DNA from: CAMLDH01 sp966250375
GTDB lineage: Bacteria > Pseudomonadota > Gammaproteobacteria > Burkholderiales > Burkholderiaceae_D
Reading direction: 5' to 3'
Length of the DNA stretch: 16,808 nt
NCBI GenBank assembly: GCA_966250375.1
Contig: CBINHE010000091.1
Location: 1 to 16,808 of the forward strand
The notes below the pieces were generated by a model that saw only the letters and a program-made list of their open reading frames with translations, was not told the DNA's origin and ran no database searches. A program made the position numbers and the translations under genes. Shown in pieces: positions 8,327 through 16,610 of this stretch. Each line of letters begins with the position of its first letter. Position 1 is the stretch's first letter.

Positions 8327-11300
8327 ATGCGTGCATTTCATCTCATCGAAGAAGTCGTGTTTGATGTCACATTCGACACGACGGCGCTGGCACTGGAGCA
8401 GCAGGATCGCATTCAGTCGTTTCTGACCGAGAATCTGCTGCCGGCGATTGACGAACTGTTCAACCGATATTCGGACGTCGACACGGTTCTCAACCTGGAT
8501 TCGGTGGAAATCGATCTGGGTGATGTGCCGGCTGATGACTTCAGAAATACGATCACGCGACGCGTCACGGAACAGCTTGGCGTCTTGTTGCAGGAAAAAC
8601 GGCAACAGGCAAAACGGACATCGGTAGCAGGCACGGCATTGATCAGCCGGGGAATGGCTAACCTTGAACAATTGGAAGATTTTCTTATGCATGGAACGCT
8701 ACATTGGCACGCGGATGTCACGAATGACCAGCTGCACGAGGAATTGCTGGACCGTGTTCTGCAAGACAACGCGGCTGAATTTGCCGCCTATTTGAAACGG
8801 TCCGAGCAAAGAGAGAAGCTGATCGAACGGCTGGTGCGGCAGTTCCCGGATGGGCATCTGGAGCGCCTGGTGTGGCAACTGGCACCATCGCGCGCGGATG
8901 CGGCGCTGGAGTTTATCGGCGATTGCCGGCGCGCTTCGGAGGAGCAGGGCAGCGGACATGCGGACCGCATGCAACTGATGTGGCAGCACGTGCTTGAAGT
9001 ATTGTCGAACGATGCAATCACTGCCATTGATGGGGATGAATTTGCGGCGCCGCTATTGCAGACGATTGCGCAGGCGCGTGGAAAACGCAACGCGCCGATG
9101 CGGTCGTCGACGGTCGATCCAACAAAACGCTTGCGGGCACAGGCTGGCACCGAGGCTGCACCGTACGGAGATAGGCTCTTGGCGCCTATCCCCGTAAGGA
9201 TCAACCTTGGCTCGCAGCCTCTCAGGAGCGAGGACGGCGGTGCTCGTCGCAGCATGGCACGTGCATCTTCCTCCCGCCCTGTCCGCGCCCCTGATGGACC
9301 GCAATCCGAGGTCGATCCGTATCGGGATAGGCTCTTGGTGTCCCAGGATTCCGATGTTCACGGCAGTGACAGACGTTTGGAGGACGAGCGGCGAGACGAT
9401 GCCTCGCTTGCCGCTCAAGCCATTGACGGCGATGCAGGTGACTTGCGCGATCGCGTGGCACGGTCGATATTGACGGCGGATGCTCGACATATGGAGTCCG
9501 TCTGGGATTCCTTATTGCATGAACACGCGGCGCTGCTGCGGGAGGAACTCTGCCGCCATGCCGCAAGCGCCGAGGTTCGGCGCCGGCTTGCGGCGAACTT
9601 TCCGCAACCGATGTTGACAGCGTTGGTTCATTTGTTGCAGCCGGACGCCGATGCTTACCTGTTGTTGCTGCTGGAGAGCCCCTTATTTGATGGGCCACTG
9701 GAACGCAGCCGGCAACGTCTATGGGAACGCAGCCTTGCATTTTTGCTGTCAGGGGCACGCGACGTTTTCGATCCGTGCGCGTTCGTCGCGTACCTGCTCG
9801 CGGACAGGATTGAGCGCCACCCGGCGCGCTATCGAATCCTGCTGGGAGAATGGCGCGACGAACTGATCGCCGGCGGCGCCGCGTCCGGAATGGCCGCTAT
9901 CCTGGATACGCTGCTCAAGAATGTGGCGGTCGAAAGCGCTTCGGCAATGGAGAGTACGCATGCGACGGCCCAGTCCGGTCGCGACGACAAGCGGCGTGCC
10001 CAGGATCTGCTCACGATACTGCTGGAGCGGCTATTGCCCGGGACCCCGATCATCGGCGACGCGAGTGTTGCGATCAACGCTCTTGCGGCGGAATATCCAG
10101 CCCAGCTTCAACGCTTCTTTCAGTCCGTGCGCGACGGTGAATTCTCGCTGGCCCAGGCGCGATTCTCGGAAAGCGAATGGCGACGGCTGATTGCGGTGCT
10201 TATTAACGGCAACGCATCGGGTACAGCGGAAGATCGGGCATCATTCCTGCACAAGGTGGACACACACGCGGAACTGACAAAACACAAAGGGCGCTATTTC
10301 CAGCTTTTGCTGGAGGAATTGCTACGTGGCTGCTCATTGAATCCAGAGATGATCGATGCGCTCGTTCAGCGGGCGGAAGTGCAGTCGATAGCATTGCCCA
10401 ACGAACCGATGCCGGATGCAAATAGCGCGCCGGCCAGTGCAGAAGATCGGAAGCGCATTGCCGAAGGCGGCTCGGATGCAGCGTCGCCGTTGCGTGACAC
10501 GCTGACTGAGATGCAGGGTGCCATTGATTCGCCATCCACGGTGCGCAAAATTCTGCGGCAGGATGCGGATTCATCGGTGCTCGCGAATCATCCGGAAGGA
10601 TCACCTGCGGCACCGGAAGCGCCGTATTCGGAACCAGTCCCGGTAGAGCGCAGCGTTGAATTGCAACAGCTATGCCACGACCTGCGGCACGGGAACGTCG
10701 GATTGAACGACGTGCAAATCAGCGTTGGCGAATGGCAGCACTTGGTTACCGTCTTTGTTTCAAGCCAACCGTCCGATAGTCCGGAGAAAAAAGAAGCGCT
10801 GCTGCGCACGATCGCTTTTCACGTGCAACGCGCTGCAGATAAGCGCGCCTATTTGCGGGGGATGATAAACGAGCTGCTGCATGGTCGGTGGGCCGACTTG
10901 GGTGTGGCCGAGGCGCTTCCATCCACAACATTGGATGTGGCTGGCGTCGCCAACGAGCTCGATATCGACGATGCGCCGGATGCACGTCCCTGGAGCCGAG
11001 AGCCGGCGCAGGCAACGCCGCTGGATGCGGTGGAGGTTGACGATGCGCATGGCGCGCACGACTCGATCAATATATCGGACAGAAAGCATCCGAGGTCACT
11101 GCAGGGGATTTGCCGCGCATTGCGCAATAGGGATCTTTCGCTTGCGGATGTGCAGTTGGACGAGCGTGATTGGCGGCGTCTGATCGTCATGTTCATTGCC
11201 AACAATCCAGGCGGAATGACGGCGGATCATGCGGGCTTTTTGCGTTCGATCGGTACGTACGCGCAACGCGCAGCCGATCCGGAAAGCTATTTCAGACAGG

Positions 11301-14300
11301 TACTGGATGACTTGCTGCATGAGCGAGCGGTCAACCTGGAAACGGCTGCAGCGCAAGGCCGCATCACGAACCGTCAGGTTGCGCCCGATGCAGCCGCGCC
11401 GGCAGGCGATCTGTACGAGACACCGCGCAGCGGACAGATTGCGCAGACTACACGGACGCATGTGATGCCGGACGAAAGCGCGTTGCAGCAGCGGATTCAA
11501 CACGCGCTCTCCGAATATTCGCTTGTTGCTGCGGATGAGAGGGCGGCGCTATTACGGACAATCGACGTGTATGCGGAGCGAGCGCTGGACAAGACGCGAT
11601 ATTTCACGATGGTACTGGAGCGTCTGCTGCAAATGAAAACATTGGACCTCGATGCGATTTTGCTGCCTGAGCGTTTGTCACTTGAACCTGGGACACACCC
11701 GGCGCATCAGGACAACAACGACGCTTCCGGCGCAGATGCGCGAACCGCGCCGCGCCGACCGGCCGAAGAACAGCCTGAAACAGCCGGGATCGTCCACACG
11801 CCGGCACAGACAGATGGCCGTGAAGCGCTTGGGCAAGCGGACACTGCGAGCCTGCGCCATCGTGTGGCACAGGCAATATTGCATGCGGATGCCCAAAGCG
11901 ACTGGCCAACCCTGATGCGCGCGCATCGTCCGCTGGTCCGGAATGCGCTTTTTCATTACGGTGCTCGCGCTCAAGTGAGGCAACGTCTTGCGGCGGACCT
12001 TCCAGAACCGCTGCTCATGGAGTTGATCGACTTGCTGGAACCGCAAGCGGCCACAATCGTCGGCGCATTGCTCGACCATCCTGCACTATTCGATGACGCC
12101 GAAGAGGCCTCGCAACAGCAGCATCTCGCGTTGTGGGAAGTCAGCTTGACGTACTTGCTGACCAGACAAGACCAGGCATTCGATCCGGTGGACTGCATCA
12201 GTGGTTTGCTTGCAGCGCTAAGCACCGGCGAACGGGCAAGCAACCGTGCGCTGGCGCAAGCATGGCGTGCGGCGCTTGCAGCTGGCACGCGTTATCCGGA
12301 GGTGATTGCCGGCCTTGATGCGCTGCTCGCGCGCGAGCCGGCCGGGGATGCGTCGCGCGTTCGCGAATCCGGCAATGCGGCGTTCGGCAGTGAGGAATTG
12401 CTGCGCGCCTATGATTTGTACGACAGCGTGCGGCAACGACTGCTGTCAGACGCGTCCGGCGCGCATTCGGCCCACAGCGTCCATGCTGCAATCGATGTCC
12501 TTGCCGGCGAATGCCCGGCGCATTTGAAGCGACTTTTCAACGCGTTGCGCTGCGGTGAACTGCCGCTTGCGACTGCGCCGCTCAACGTCCACGAATGGCG
12601 TAGGCTGGTGACGGCATTCGTGTCGATTCCAGACGCTGACGGGAATGCTGACAGGACGACATTTCTCCAGGCCATCGATACCTATGCCGAACATGCCGGC
12701 AGCGAGGCGCATTATTTTCAGCGGGTCTTGCAGGATTTGTTGCAAGACCGGGTAGTCGATCTCGAAGCGATCGCTGCAACAGCCGGCAAATCCGATGCTG
12801 ACATGCATCAAACGGCACCAGCACGGGCCGGCAGCTTACCGGAATCGGATGCAAACGCAGGCGATGCGGTTGCATCGGGCGATGCCTTGTATGCGCGCTT
12901 GAGGCAGTGGTTGACCGGATCGGTGGTCCCGAAGCCGGACGATGTGAGCGAAGTGATCGATGCGCTCACAACTGACCATCCCGCGCAATTGGCGCGCCTA
13001 TGGCAAGCGCTGCGCAGCGGAGATATTTCCATCGACAATGCACCGCTTGCAGACGGGATAGGGCGGCGTCTGATCACCGCATTCTTGGCGAGCCGGGCGC
13101 GCAGCGGGATGGGCGACGCAGGCACGTTCTTGCGCACGCTGGATGCTCGCATGCAACACGCCGAAGACAGGGGCCAATATTGGCGACGGGCGCTGATGAG
13201 TCTGTTGAATCCGCAGGCGACCGCTTCCGAGAAAACCGTGACATCCGGGACGACGGAAGGCGGCACGGACGCGCTTGCTACAAATGATACGCCCACGGCC
13301 GATATCGCCGCTCCATCAACTTCAAACCACATTGCATGGCGACTGCCCGACACCGGTTGGAGCGCAGCGCAGCTTGCGCAACTGTTGACCGGCGCAATGG
13401 CGCTGGACCGGGACGCGGGTGCGTTGTTGAGCGGCTGGATGGAAAAGCAGCTTGTCGATAGTCCCGCCGTGTTGGCGGCACAATTTCCACTGGTGTTAAA
13501 GGATGGCGCCGCCAGGGGCAAGCTCGCGCAACTGCTGCCGGAACGACTGCTGGCGGGCATTCTGTTGCTGCTGCGTCCGGCCGAGCACGATGCGATGCAA
13601 CGCTGTGCCGACACGATGGCGGATATCTTCTGTCAGGCCGATAGAAGCGTCTCGCCGGTACGCGTCACGTCATTGAAGTGGCAATTCATTTTCCGGTACC
13701 TTGCCGACGAACCCAGGCGATTCGCGCGTCAGCCTTTCGCGGATGGCTTGGCGCATGATCTCGTGACGCAGACAGGGACGCGCGAAGCCGACGCGTTTCA
13801 CGCGATGCTGGCACAGGACAACGGCCTGAACGCAAGGACGCATCAGGCGACACCGGTACGGGCCGGCAGATTATTGGAATCGGATGCAAATGCAGGCGAT
13901 GCGGTTGCATCGGGCGATGCCTTGTATGCGCGCTTGCGGCAGTGGCTGACCGGATCGGCGGCCCCGAAGCCGAACGCTGTGAACGAAGTGAATCCGCAGG
14001 CGACCGCTTCCGAGGAAGTCGTGGCATCAGGAACGGCAGCAGGCGGCACGGACGCGCTTGCCACGAGCGCCGCCTCATCGACTTCAAACCACATTGCATG
14101 GCGCCTGCCGGACACCAATTGGAGCGCAGCGCAGCTGTTGACCGGCGCAATGGCGCTGGACCGGGACGCGGGGGCGTCGTTGAGCGGCTGGATGGAAAAG
14201 CAGCTTGCCGACAGTCCCGCCGTGTTGGCGACACAATTGCCACTGGTGCTAAAGGATGGCACCGCCGCAGCCAACCTCGCGCAACTGCTGCCGGAACGTC

Positions 14301-15247
14301 TGCTGACGCGCATTCTGTTGCTGCTGCGCCCGGCCGAGCACGATGCGATGCAATGCTGTGCCGACACGGTGGCGGATATCTTCTGTCAGGCCGATAGAAG
14401 CGCCTCGCCGGTACGCGTCACGTCATTGAAGTGGCAATTCATTTTCCGGTACCTTGCCGACGAACACAGGCGATTCGCGCGACAGTCTTTCGCGGATGGC
14501 TTGGCGCACGATCTCGTGGCGCAGACAGGGACGCGCGAAGCCGATGCATTTCACACGATGCTGGCACAGGACAACGGCCTGAACGCAAGGCGCAGCGCGC
14601 CAGCAGCAAGTACACCGAAAGGCGACCGTCCGGCGCCGGGAAAAACGCCGCCATCCACGGTCGATCCAATCCCCAAGGGCGAAGCCGCACGTGCATCAGA
14701 GCGACGTCCGCCCAAGACGCACACCGAACCCGTATCTGAACCGACCGAGGAAATCTACATCGCCAATGCTGGCCAGGTGCTCGCTGCGCCATATTTCCCG
14801 CGCCTGTTCGCGATGTTGAATCTGGTGGAAATGGGTAAATTTGTCGATCACCATGCGGCCGAACGTGCAGCGCATCTGCTGCAATTCATGGTCAACGAAA
14901 AGGCCGCATCGCCCGAATATCAACTGGTGCTGAACAAGCTGCTGTGCGGCGTCAAGACCGGCGTGCCGATCGTTGGCGGCATCGAGATAAGCGCGCAGGA
15001 AAAAGAAGCGGTCGAAGCACTTATCCAAGGCATGATCGCCAACTGGACAGTCCTCGGCAATACCTCCATCAAGGGATTGCGCGAATCGTTTCTGCAACGA
15101 CCCGGCTGGCTGCAACTGAAAGATGACGCATGGCATTTGCAGGTGCAGCCAGGGACATTCGACATGTTGCTGGACCGCCTGCCATGGAGCTTTTCGATCA
15201 TCAAGCATCCGTGGATGGAGCGGCCGGTACACATCAATTGGCGTTAA
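8327..15247 (+). CDS. Giant modular CIS tape-measure protein
   Basis: This 2306-residue protein is a CIS tape-measure protein. The N-terminal domain (about 1-100) shows the family pattern: HLIEEVVFDVTF, a long helix, then VLNLDSVEIDLGDVPADDF. The C-terminal domain (about 2141-2306) shows IANAGQVLAAPYFPRLFAML, HHAAERAAHLLQFM, a segment with LVLNKLLCG (about 2195-2205), and the ending GWLQLKDDAWHLQV...PWSFSIIKHPWMERPVHINW. In this family the protein is thought to run inside the growing tube and set its length. Between the ends lie alternating repeat modules joined by Ala/Pro/Asp-rich linkers, and a recent tandem duplication (listed separately). The protein is very large for the family as I know it. 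No membrane segments are evident. The gene follows the Afp12-type gene by three bases and is followed by the ATPase gene, the usual eCIS order (Afp12...Afp14-Afp15). Confidence 0.88.
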   Translation: MRAFHLIEEVVFDVTFDTTALALEQQDRIQSFLTENLLPAIDELFNRYSDVDTVLNLDSVEIDLGDVPADDFRNTITRRVTEQLGVLLQEKRQQAKRTSVAGTALISRGMANLEQLEDFLMHGTLHWHADVTNDQLHEELLDRVLQDNAAEFAAYLKRSEQREKLIERLVRQFPDGHLERLVWQLAPSRADAALEFIGDCRRASEEQGSGHADRMQLMWQHVLEVLSNDAITAIDGDEFAAPLLQTIAQARGKRNAPMRSSTVDPTKRLRAQAGTEAAPYGDRLLAPIPVRINLGSQPLRSEDGGARRSMARASSSRPVRAPDGPQSEVDPYRDRLLVSQDSDVHGSDRRLEDERRDDASLAAQAIDGDAGDLRDRVARSILTADARHMESVWDSLLHEHAALLREELCRHAASAEVRRRLAANFPQPMLTALVHLLQPDADAYLLLLLESPLFDGPLERSRQRLWERSLAFLLSGARDVFDPCAFVAYLLADRIERHPARYRILLGEWRDELIAGGAASGMAAILDTLLKNVAVESASAMESTHATAQSGRDDKRRAQDLLTILLERLLPGTPIIGDASVAINALAAEYPAQLQRFFQSVRDGEFSLAQARFSESEWRRLIAVLINGNASGTAEDRASFLHKVDTHAELTKHKGRYFQLLLEELLRGCSLNPEMIDALVQRAEVQSIALPNEPMPDANSAPASAEDRKRIAEGGSDAASPLRDTLTEMQGAIDSPSTVRKILRQDADSSVLANHPEGSPAAPEAPYSEPVPVERSVELQQLCHDLRHGNVGLNDVQISVGEWQHLVTVFVSSQPSDSPEKKEALLRTIAFHVQRAADKRAYLRGMINELLHGRWADLGVAEALPSTTLDVAGVANELDIDDAPDARPWSREPAQATPLDAVEVDDAHGAHDSINISDRKHPRSLQGICRALRNRDLSLADVQLDERDWRRLIVMFIANNPGGMTADHAGFLRSIGTYAQRAADPESYFRQVLDDLLHERAVNLETAAAQGRITNRQVAPDAAAPAGDLYETPRSGQIAQTTRTHVMPDESALQQRIQHALSEYSLVAADERAALLRTIDVYAERALDKTRYFTMVLERLLQMKTLDLDAILLPERLSLEPGTHPAHQDNNDASGADARTAPRRPAEEQPETAGIVHTPAQTDGREALGQADTASLRHRVAQAILHADAQSDWPTLMRAHRPLVRNALFHYGARAQVRQRLAADLPEPLLMELIDLLEPQAATIVGALLDHPALFDDAEEASQQQHLALWEVSLTYLLTRQDQAFDPVDCISGLLAALSTGERASNRALAQAWRAALAAGTRYPEVIAGLDALLAREPAGDASRVRESGNAAFGSEELLRAYDLYDSVRQRLLSDASGAHSAHSVHAAIDVLAGECPAHLKRLFNALRCGELPLATAPLNVHEWRRLVTAFVSIPDADGNADRTTFLQAIDTYAEHAGSEAHYFQRVLQDLLQDRVVDLEAIAATAGKSDADMHQTAPARAGSLPESDANAGDAVASGDALYARLRQWLTGSVVPKPDDVSEVIDALTTDHPAQLARLWQALRSGDISIDNAPLADGIGRRLITAFLASRARSGMGDAGTFLRTLDARMQHAEDRGQYWRRALMSLLNPQATASEKTVTSGTTEGGTDALATNDTPTADIAAPSTSNHIAWRLPDTGWSAAQLAQLLTGAMALDRDAGALLSGWMEKQLVDSPAVLAAQFPLVLKDGAARGKLAQLLPERLLAGILLLLRPAEHDAMQRCADTMADIFCQADRSVSPVRVTSLKWQFIFRYLADEPRRFARQPFADGLAHDLVTQTGTREADAFHAMLAQDNGLNARTHQATPVRAGRLLESDANAGDAVASGDALYARLRQWLTGSAAPKPNAVNEVNPQATASEEVVASGTAAGGTDALATSAASSTSNHIAWRLPDTNWSAAQLLTGAMALDRDAGASLSGWMEKQLADSPAVLATQLPLVLKDGTAAANLAQLLPERLLTRILLLLRPAEHDAMQCCADTVADIFCQADRSASPVRVTSLKWQFIFRYLADEHRRFARQSFADGLAHDLVAQTGTREADAFHTMLAQDNGLNARRSAPAASTPKGDRPAPGKTPPSTVDPIPKGEAARASERRPPKTHTEPVSEPTEEIYIANAGQVLAAPYFPRLFAMLNLVEMGKFVDHHAAERAAHLLQFMVNEKAASPEYQLVLNKLLCGVKTGVPIVGGIEISAQEKEAVEALIQGMIANWTVLGNTSIKGLRESFLQRPGWLQLKDDAWHLQVQPGTFDMLLDRLPWSFSIIKHPWMERPVHINWR
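9165..9195 (+). repeat. Imperfect palindrome inside a tape-measure linker
   Basis: Bases 9165-9175 (ACGGAGATAGG) pair with 9185-9195 (CCTATCCCCGT) with one mismatch and a 9-base loop. The core GATAGGCTCTTGG (9170-9182) recurs 156 bases later, in frame, at 9326-9338, so both copies encode DRLL. The surrounding linker (about residues 260-345) is low-complexity and unlike the helical modules on either side. Confidence 0.45.
10070..13210 (+). repeat. Type-1 tape-measure modules (five full copies and one partial)
   Basis: A module of about 85-100 residues recurs at 10070-10369 (residues 582-681), 10655-10918 (777-864), 11096-11350 (924-1008), 12488-12781 (1388-1485) and 12953-13210 (1543-1628). 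A partial copy lacking the first half sits near 11480-11665. The shared pattern is LR.G..SL....L...EWRRLI..FI, then DR..FL..ID.YA..A....YF..VL.DLL....VDLEAI. Copies differ enough to be old, and they are separated by variable linkers. Confidence 0.7.
12805..13839 (+). repeat. Tandem duplication in the tape-measure gene, copy A
   Basis: This 1035-base unit (345 codons, in frame) is repeated directly downstream. It starts at GCATCA (12805) and includes the near-identical stretch GGAATCGGATGCAAACGCAG at 12841, a type-1 module (12953-13210) and a type-2 module (13328-13816). Most of the alignable DNA matches copy B almost base for base, which is far closer than the other modules of the gene resemble each other. 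Confidence 0.85.
13840..14590 (+). repeat. Tandem duplication in the tape-measure gene, copy B (with deletion)
   Basis: Copy B begins at GCATCA (13840) and ends at about 14590, where it parts from copy A. Relative to copy A it lacks 252 bases (12956-13207 of copy A, 84 codons, in frame). The junction GAAGTG-AATCCG lies at 13985-13996. Two smaller in-frame losses follow: 21 bases in the linker and 9 bases in the QLAQLL segment. The large deletion removes the type-1 module almost exactly and leaves the type-2 module whole. Confidence 0.85.
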
Positions 15248-15263
15248 GGAAATGGATTCAAGC

Positions 15264-16610
15264 ATGACTAAAGCAAGGGCGAACGCGCTCACTCTGGAAA
15301 AGGAAATCGCCTGGTTTTGCCGGGTGATGGACGCGCGTTTCAATCTGTATTTCGAGCGCAACACCGACAGCGCCGACATCCACGCATATGCGCCTCCGGA
15401 TATGCGTGACGACGACTCCGAATATGCGGGCGTGGTACGCGAATGCGACATGAATTTCGATGAACGTATTGTGCTGATTCTGGCTCTGATCCCGCACCTG
15501 AGCCCGCAGGTGCTCGATCCGTTTTTTACGCCCAACAAAAACATCGGCCGTGGCTTCACTGAATTCGGCGGCTGGTCCGGCAAGACGCACGGCGGCCATT
15601 TGCCGACGTGCGAGACCGCCGCCTTCATTCTTGCGGGAACCGATTTGCAGCGCAGGTTTGAAGTGGTCCGCTTGTTCGAGGCCGACCATTTCTTTGCCGT
15701 GCGCGGCATGCTGCGGGTCGAACATCAAAAGAACGGCGAACCGTTTTTCGGGGCCGCGCTGATCATGGCGACTGAATACCTGAACCGCTTCACCACCGGA
15801 CATCACCACAAGCCGGATTTCAGCGCCGACTTCCCGGCCAAACTGATCACCACGCGGCTCGGCTGGAACGATCTTGTGCTGGGCACGGAGGTGATGGATG
15901 AGCTGGAAAACATCAATGTCTGGCTGCGTCATTCGGACGTGCTCATGGATCGGTGGGGATTGGCGAAAACGGTCAAGCCCGGTTACCGCTGCCTGTTTTA
16001 CGGCCCGCCCGGCACCGGCAAGACACTCACCGCAACCCTGATCGGCGCCACCGCCGGCGTCGATGTCTATCGCATCGACTTGTCGATGATCGTCTCCAAG
16101 TACATCGGCGAAACGGAGAAAAATCTGGCCAATGTGTTCGATCAGGCACAGAACAAGAACTGGATACTGTTTTTCGATGAGGCGGATGCGCTGTTCGGCA
16201 AAAGGACGCAGACCAGCAGTTCCAACGATCGCCACGCCAATCAGGAAGTGTCGTACCTGCTGCAGCGCATCGAGGATTTTCCGGGTGTCGTGATTCTCGC
16301 GACCAACTTGAAAGCCAATATCGACGAGGCATTCGCCCGCCGCTTCCAGAGTTCCGTGTATTTCCCGATGCCGGATGCGGCGCAACGCTTGCGTCTGTGG
16401 CAAGGACTATTTGCGGATCGAAGCGTGCTTGCCGCGGACGTCGATCTGGAGCAGCTGGCGGAGAACCATGAACTGGCGGGTGGCGCGCTTACCAATGTGG
16501 CGCGCTACGCGGCGATCAGGGCAATGCGCATGAAACGCGACGCGATTGCGCAGGCCGACCTTGTTCAGGGTATCGGGCGGGAACTCATCAAAGAAGGAAG
16601 GATGCTGTAG
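15264..16610 (+). CDS. AAA+ ATPase of the eCIS (Afp15/Pvc15 type)
   Basis: This 448-residue protein is a soluble AAA+ ATPase of the kind found in nearly all eCIS clusters. The first 200 or so residues form a family-specific N-terminal domain. The ATPase core shows Walker A GPPGTGKT (residues 247-254), Walker B ILFFDEAD (Asp305, Glu306), sensor 1 LATN (Asn348), the FARRF arginine-finger region (Arg359, Arg360) and a sensor-2 helix near GGALTNVARYAA. All key residues are present, so it should be active. In Afp and PVC this ATPase is linked to assembly or effector loading; its exact job is unsettled. AAGGA at 15246-15250 is 13 bases before ATG 15264 but only one base before the alternative in-frame ATG 15252, so 15264 is preferred; the longer form would add MDSS. 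It follows the tape-measure gene after 16 bases and shares one base with the next gene. Confidence 0.93.
   Translation: MTKARANALTLEKEIAWFCRVMDARFNLYFERNTDSADIHAYAPPDMRDDDSEYAGVVRECDMNFDERIVLILALIPHLSPQVLDPFFTPNKNIGRGFTEFGGWSGKTHGGHLPTCETAAFILAGTDLQRRFEVVRLFEADHFFAVRGMLRVEHQKNGEPFFGAALIMATEYLNRFTTGHHHKPDFSADFPAKLITTRLGWNDLVLGTEVMDELENINVWLRHSDVLMDRWGLAKTVKPGYRCLFYGPPGTGKTLTATLIGATAGVDVYRIDLSMIVSKYIGETEKNLANVFDQAQNKNWILFFDEADALFGKRTQTSSSNDRHANQEVSYLLQRIEDFPGVVILATNLKANIDEAFARRFQSSVYFPMPDAAQRLRLWQGLFADRSVLAADVDLEQLAENHELAGGALTNVARYAAIRAMRMKRDAIAQADLVQGIGRELIKEGRML
16594..16602 (+). promoter_or_regulatory. Strong ribosome binding site that supports a GTG start
   Basis: AAGGAAGGA lies seven bases ahead of GTG 16610, whose first base is the last base of the ATPase stop codon (TAGTG). 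It favours GTG 16610 over ATG 16619, whose nearest AGGA is only two bases away. Confidence 0.55.

Larger units (their letters stand above)
9443..14569 (+). repeat. Type-2 tape-measure modules (four copies, dispersed)
   Basis: Four related helical modules of about 160 residues occur at residues 373-530 (9443-9916), 1176-1334 (11852-12328), 1668-1830 (13328-13816) and 1922-2081 (14090-14569). The first two share LR.RVA..IL.ADA, then V[RH]xRLAAxxPxP[ML]Lx.L..LL.P, and LWE.SL.[FY]LL. The last two share the weaker form LAQLLPERLL..ILLLLRPAEHDAM with SLKWQFIFRYLAD. I infer that all four are one family; the link between the first and last pairs is less sure than the link within each pair. Confidence 0.6.

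Noticed and set aside
7349..8692. Long minus-strand open frame (447 codons)
   Set aside because: It lies opposite the Afp12-like gene and the start of the tape-measure gene and has an Arg/His/Gln-rich shadow composition. The same reasoning removes the minus-strand frames at 1951-3036, 3133-4110, 14696-15709 and 15258-16403.
12808..14367. Pair of similar minus-strand frames (12808-13614 and 13843-14367)
   Set aside because: They resemble each other only because the tape-measure gene is duplicated there; they are shadows of copies A and B.
9110..14669. ACGGTCGATCCAA found at both 9110-9122 and 14657-14669 as a recombination site
   Set aside because: A shared 13-base string encoding STVDP in two linkers of one repetitive gene can reflect common linker origin or chance; there is no other sign of a site.
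15123..15251. N-terminal extension of the ATPase back to 15123
   Set aside because: That part lies inside the conserved C-terminal coding sequence of the tape-measure protein and is a shadow frame.
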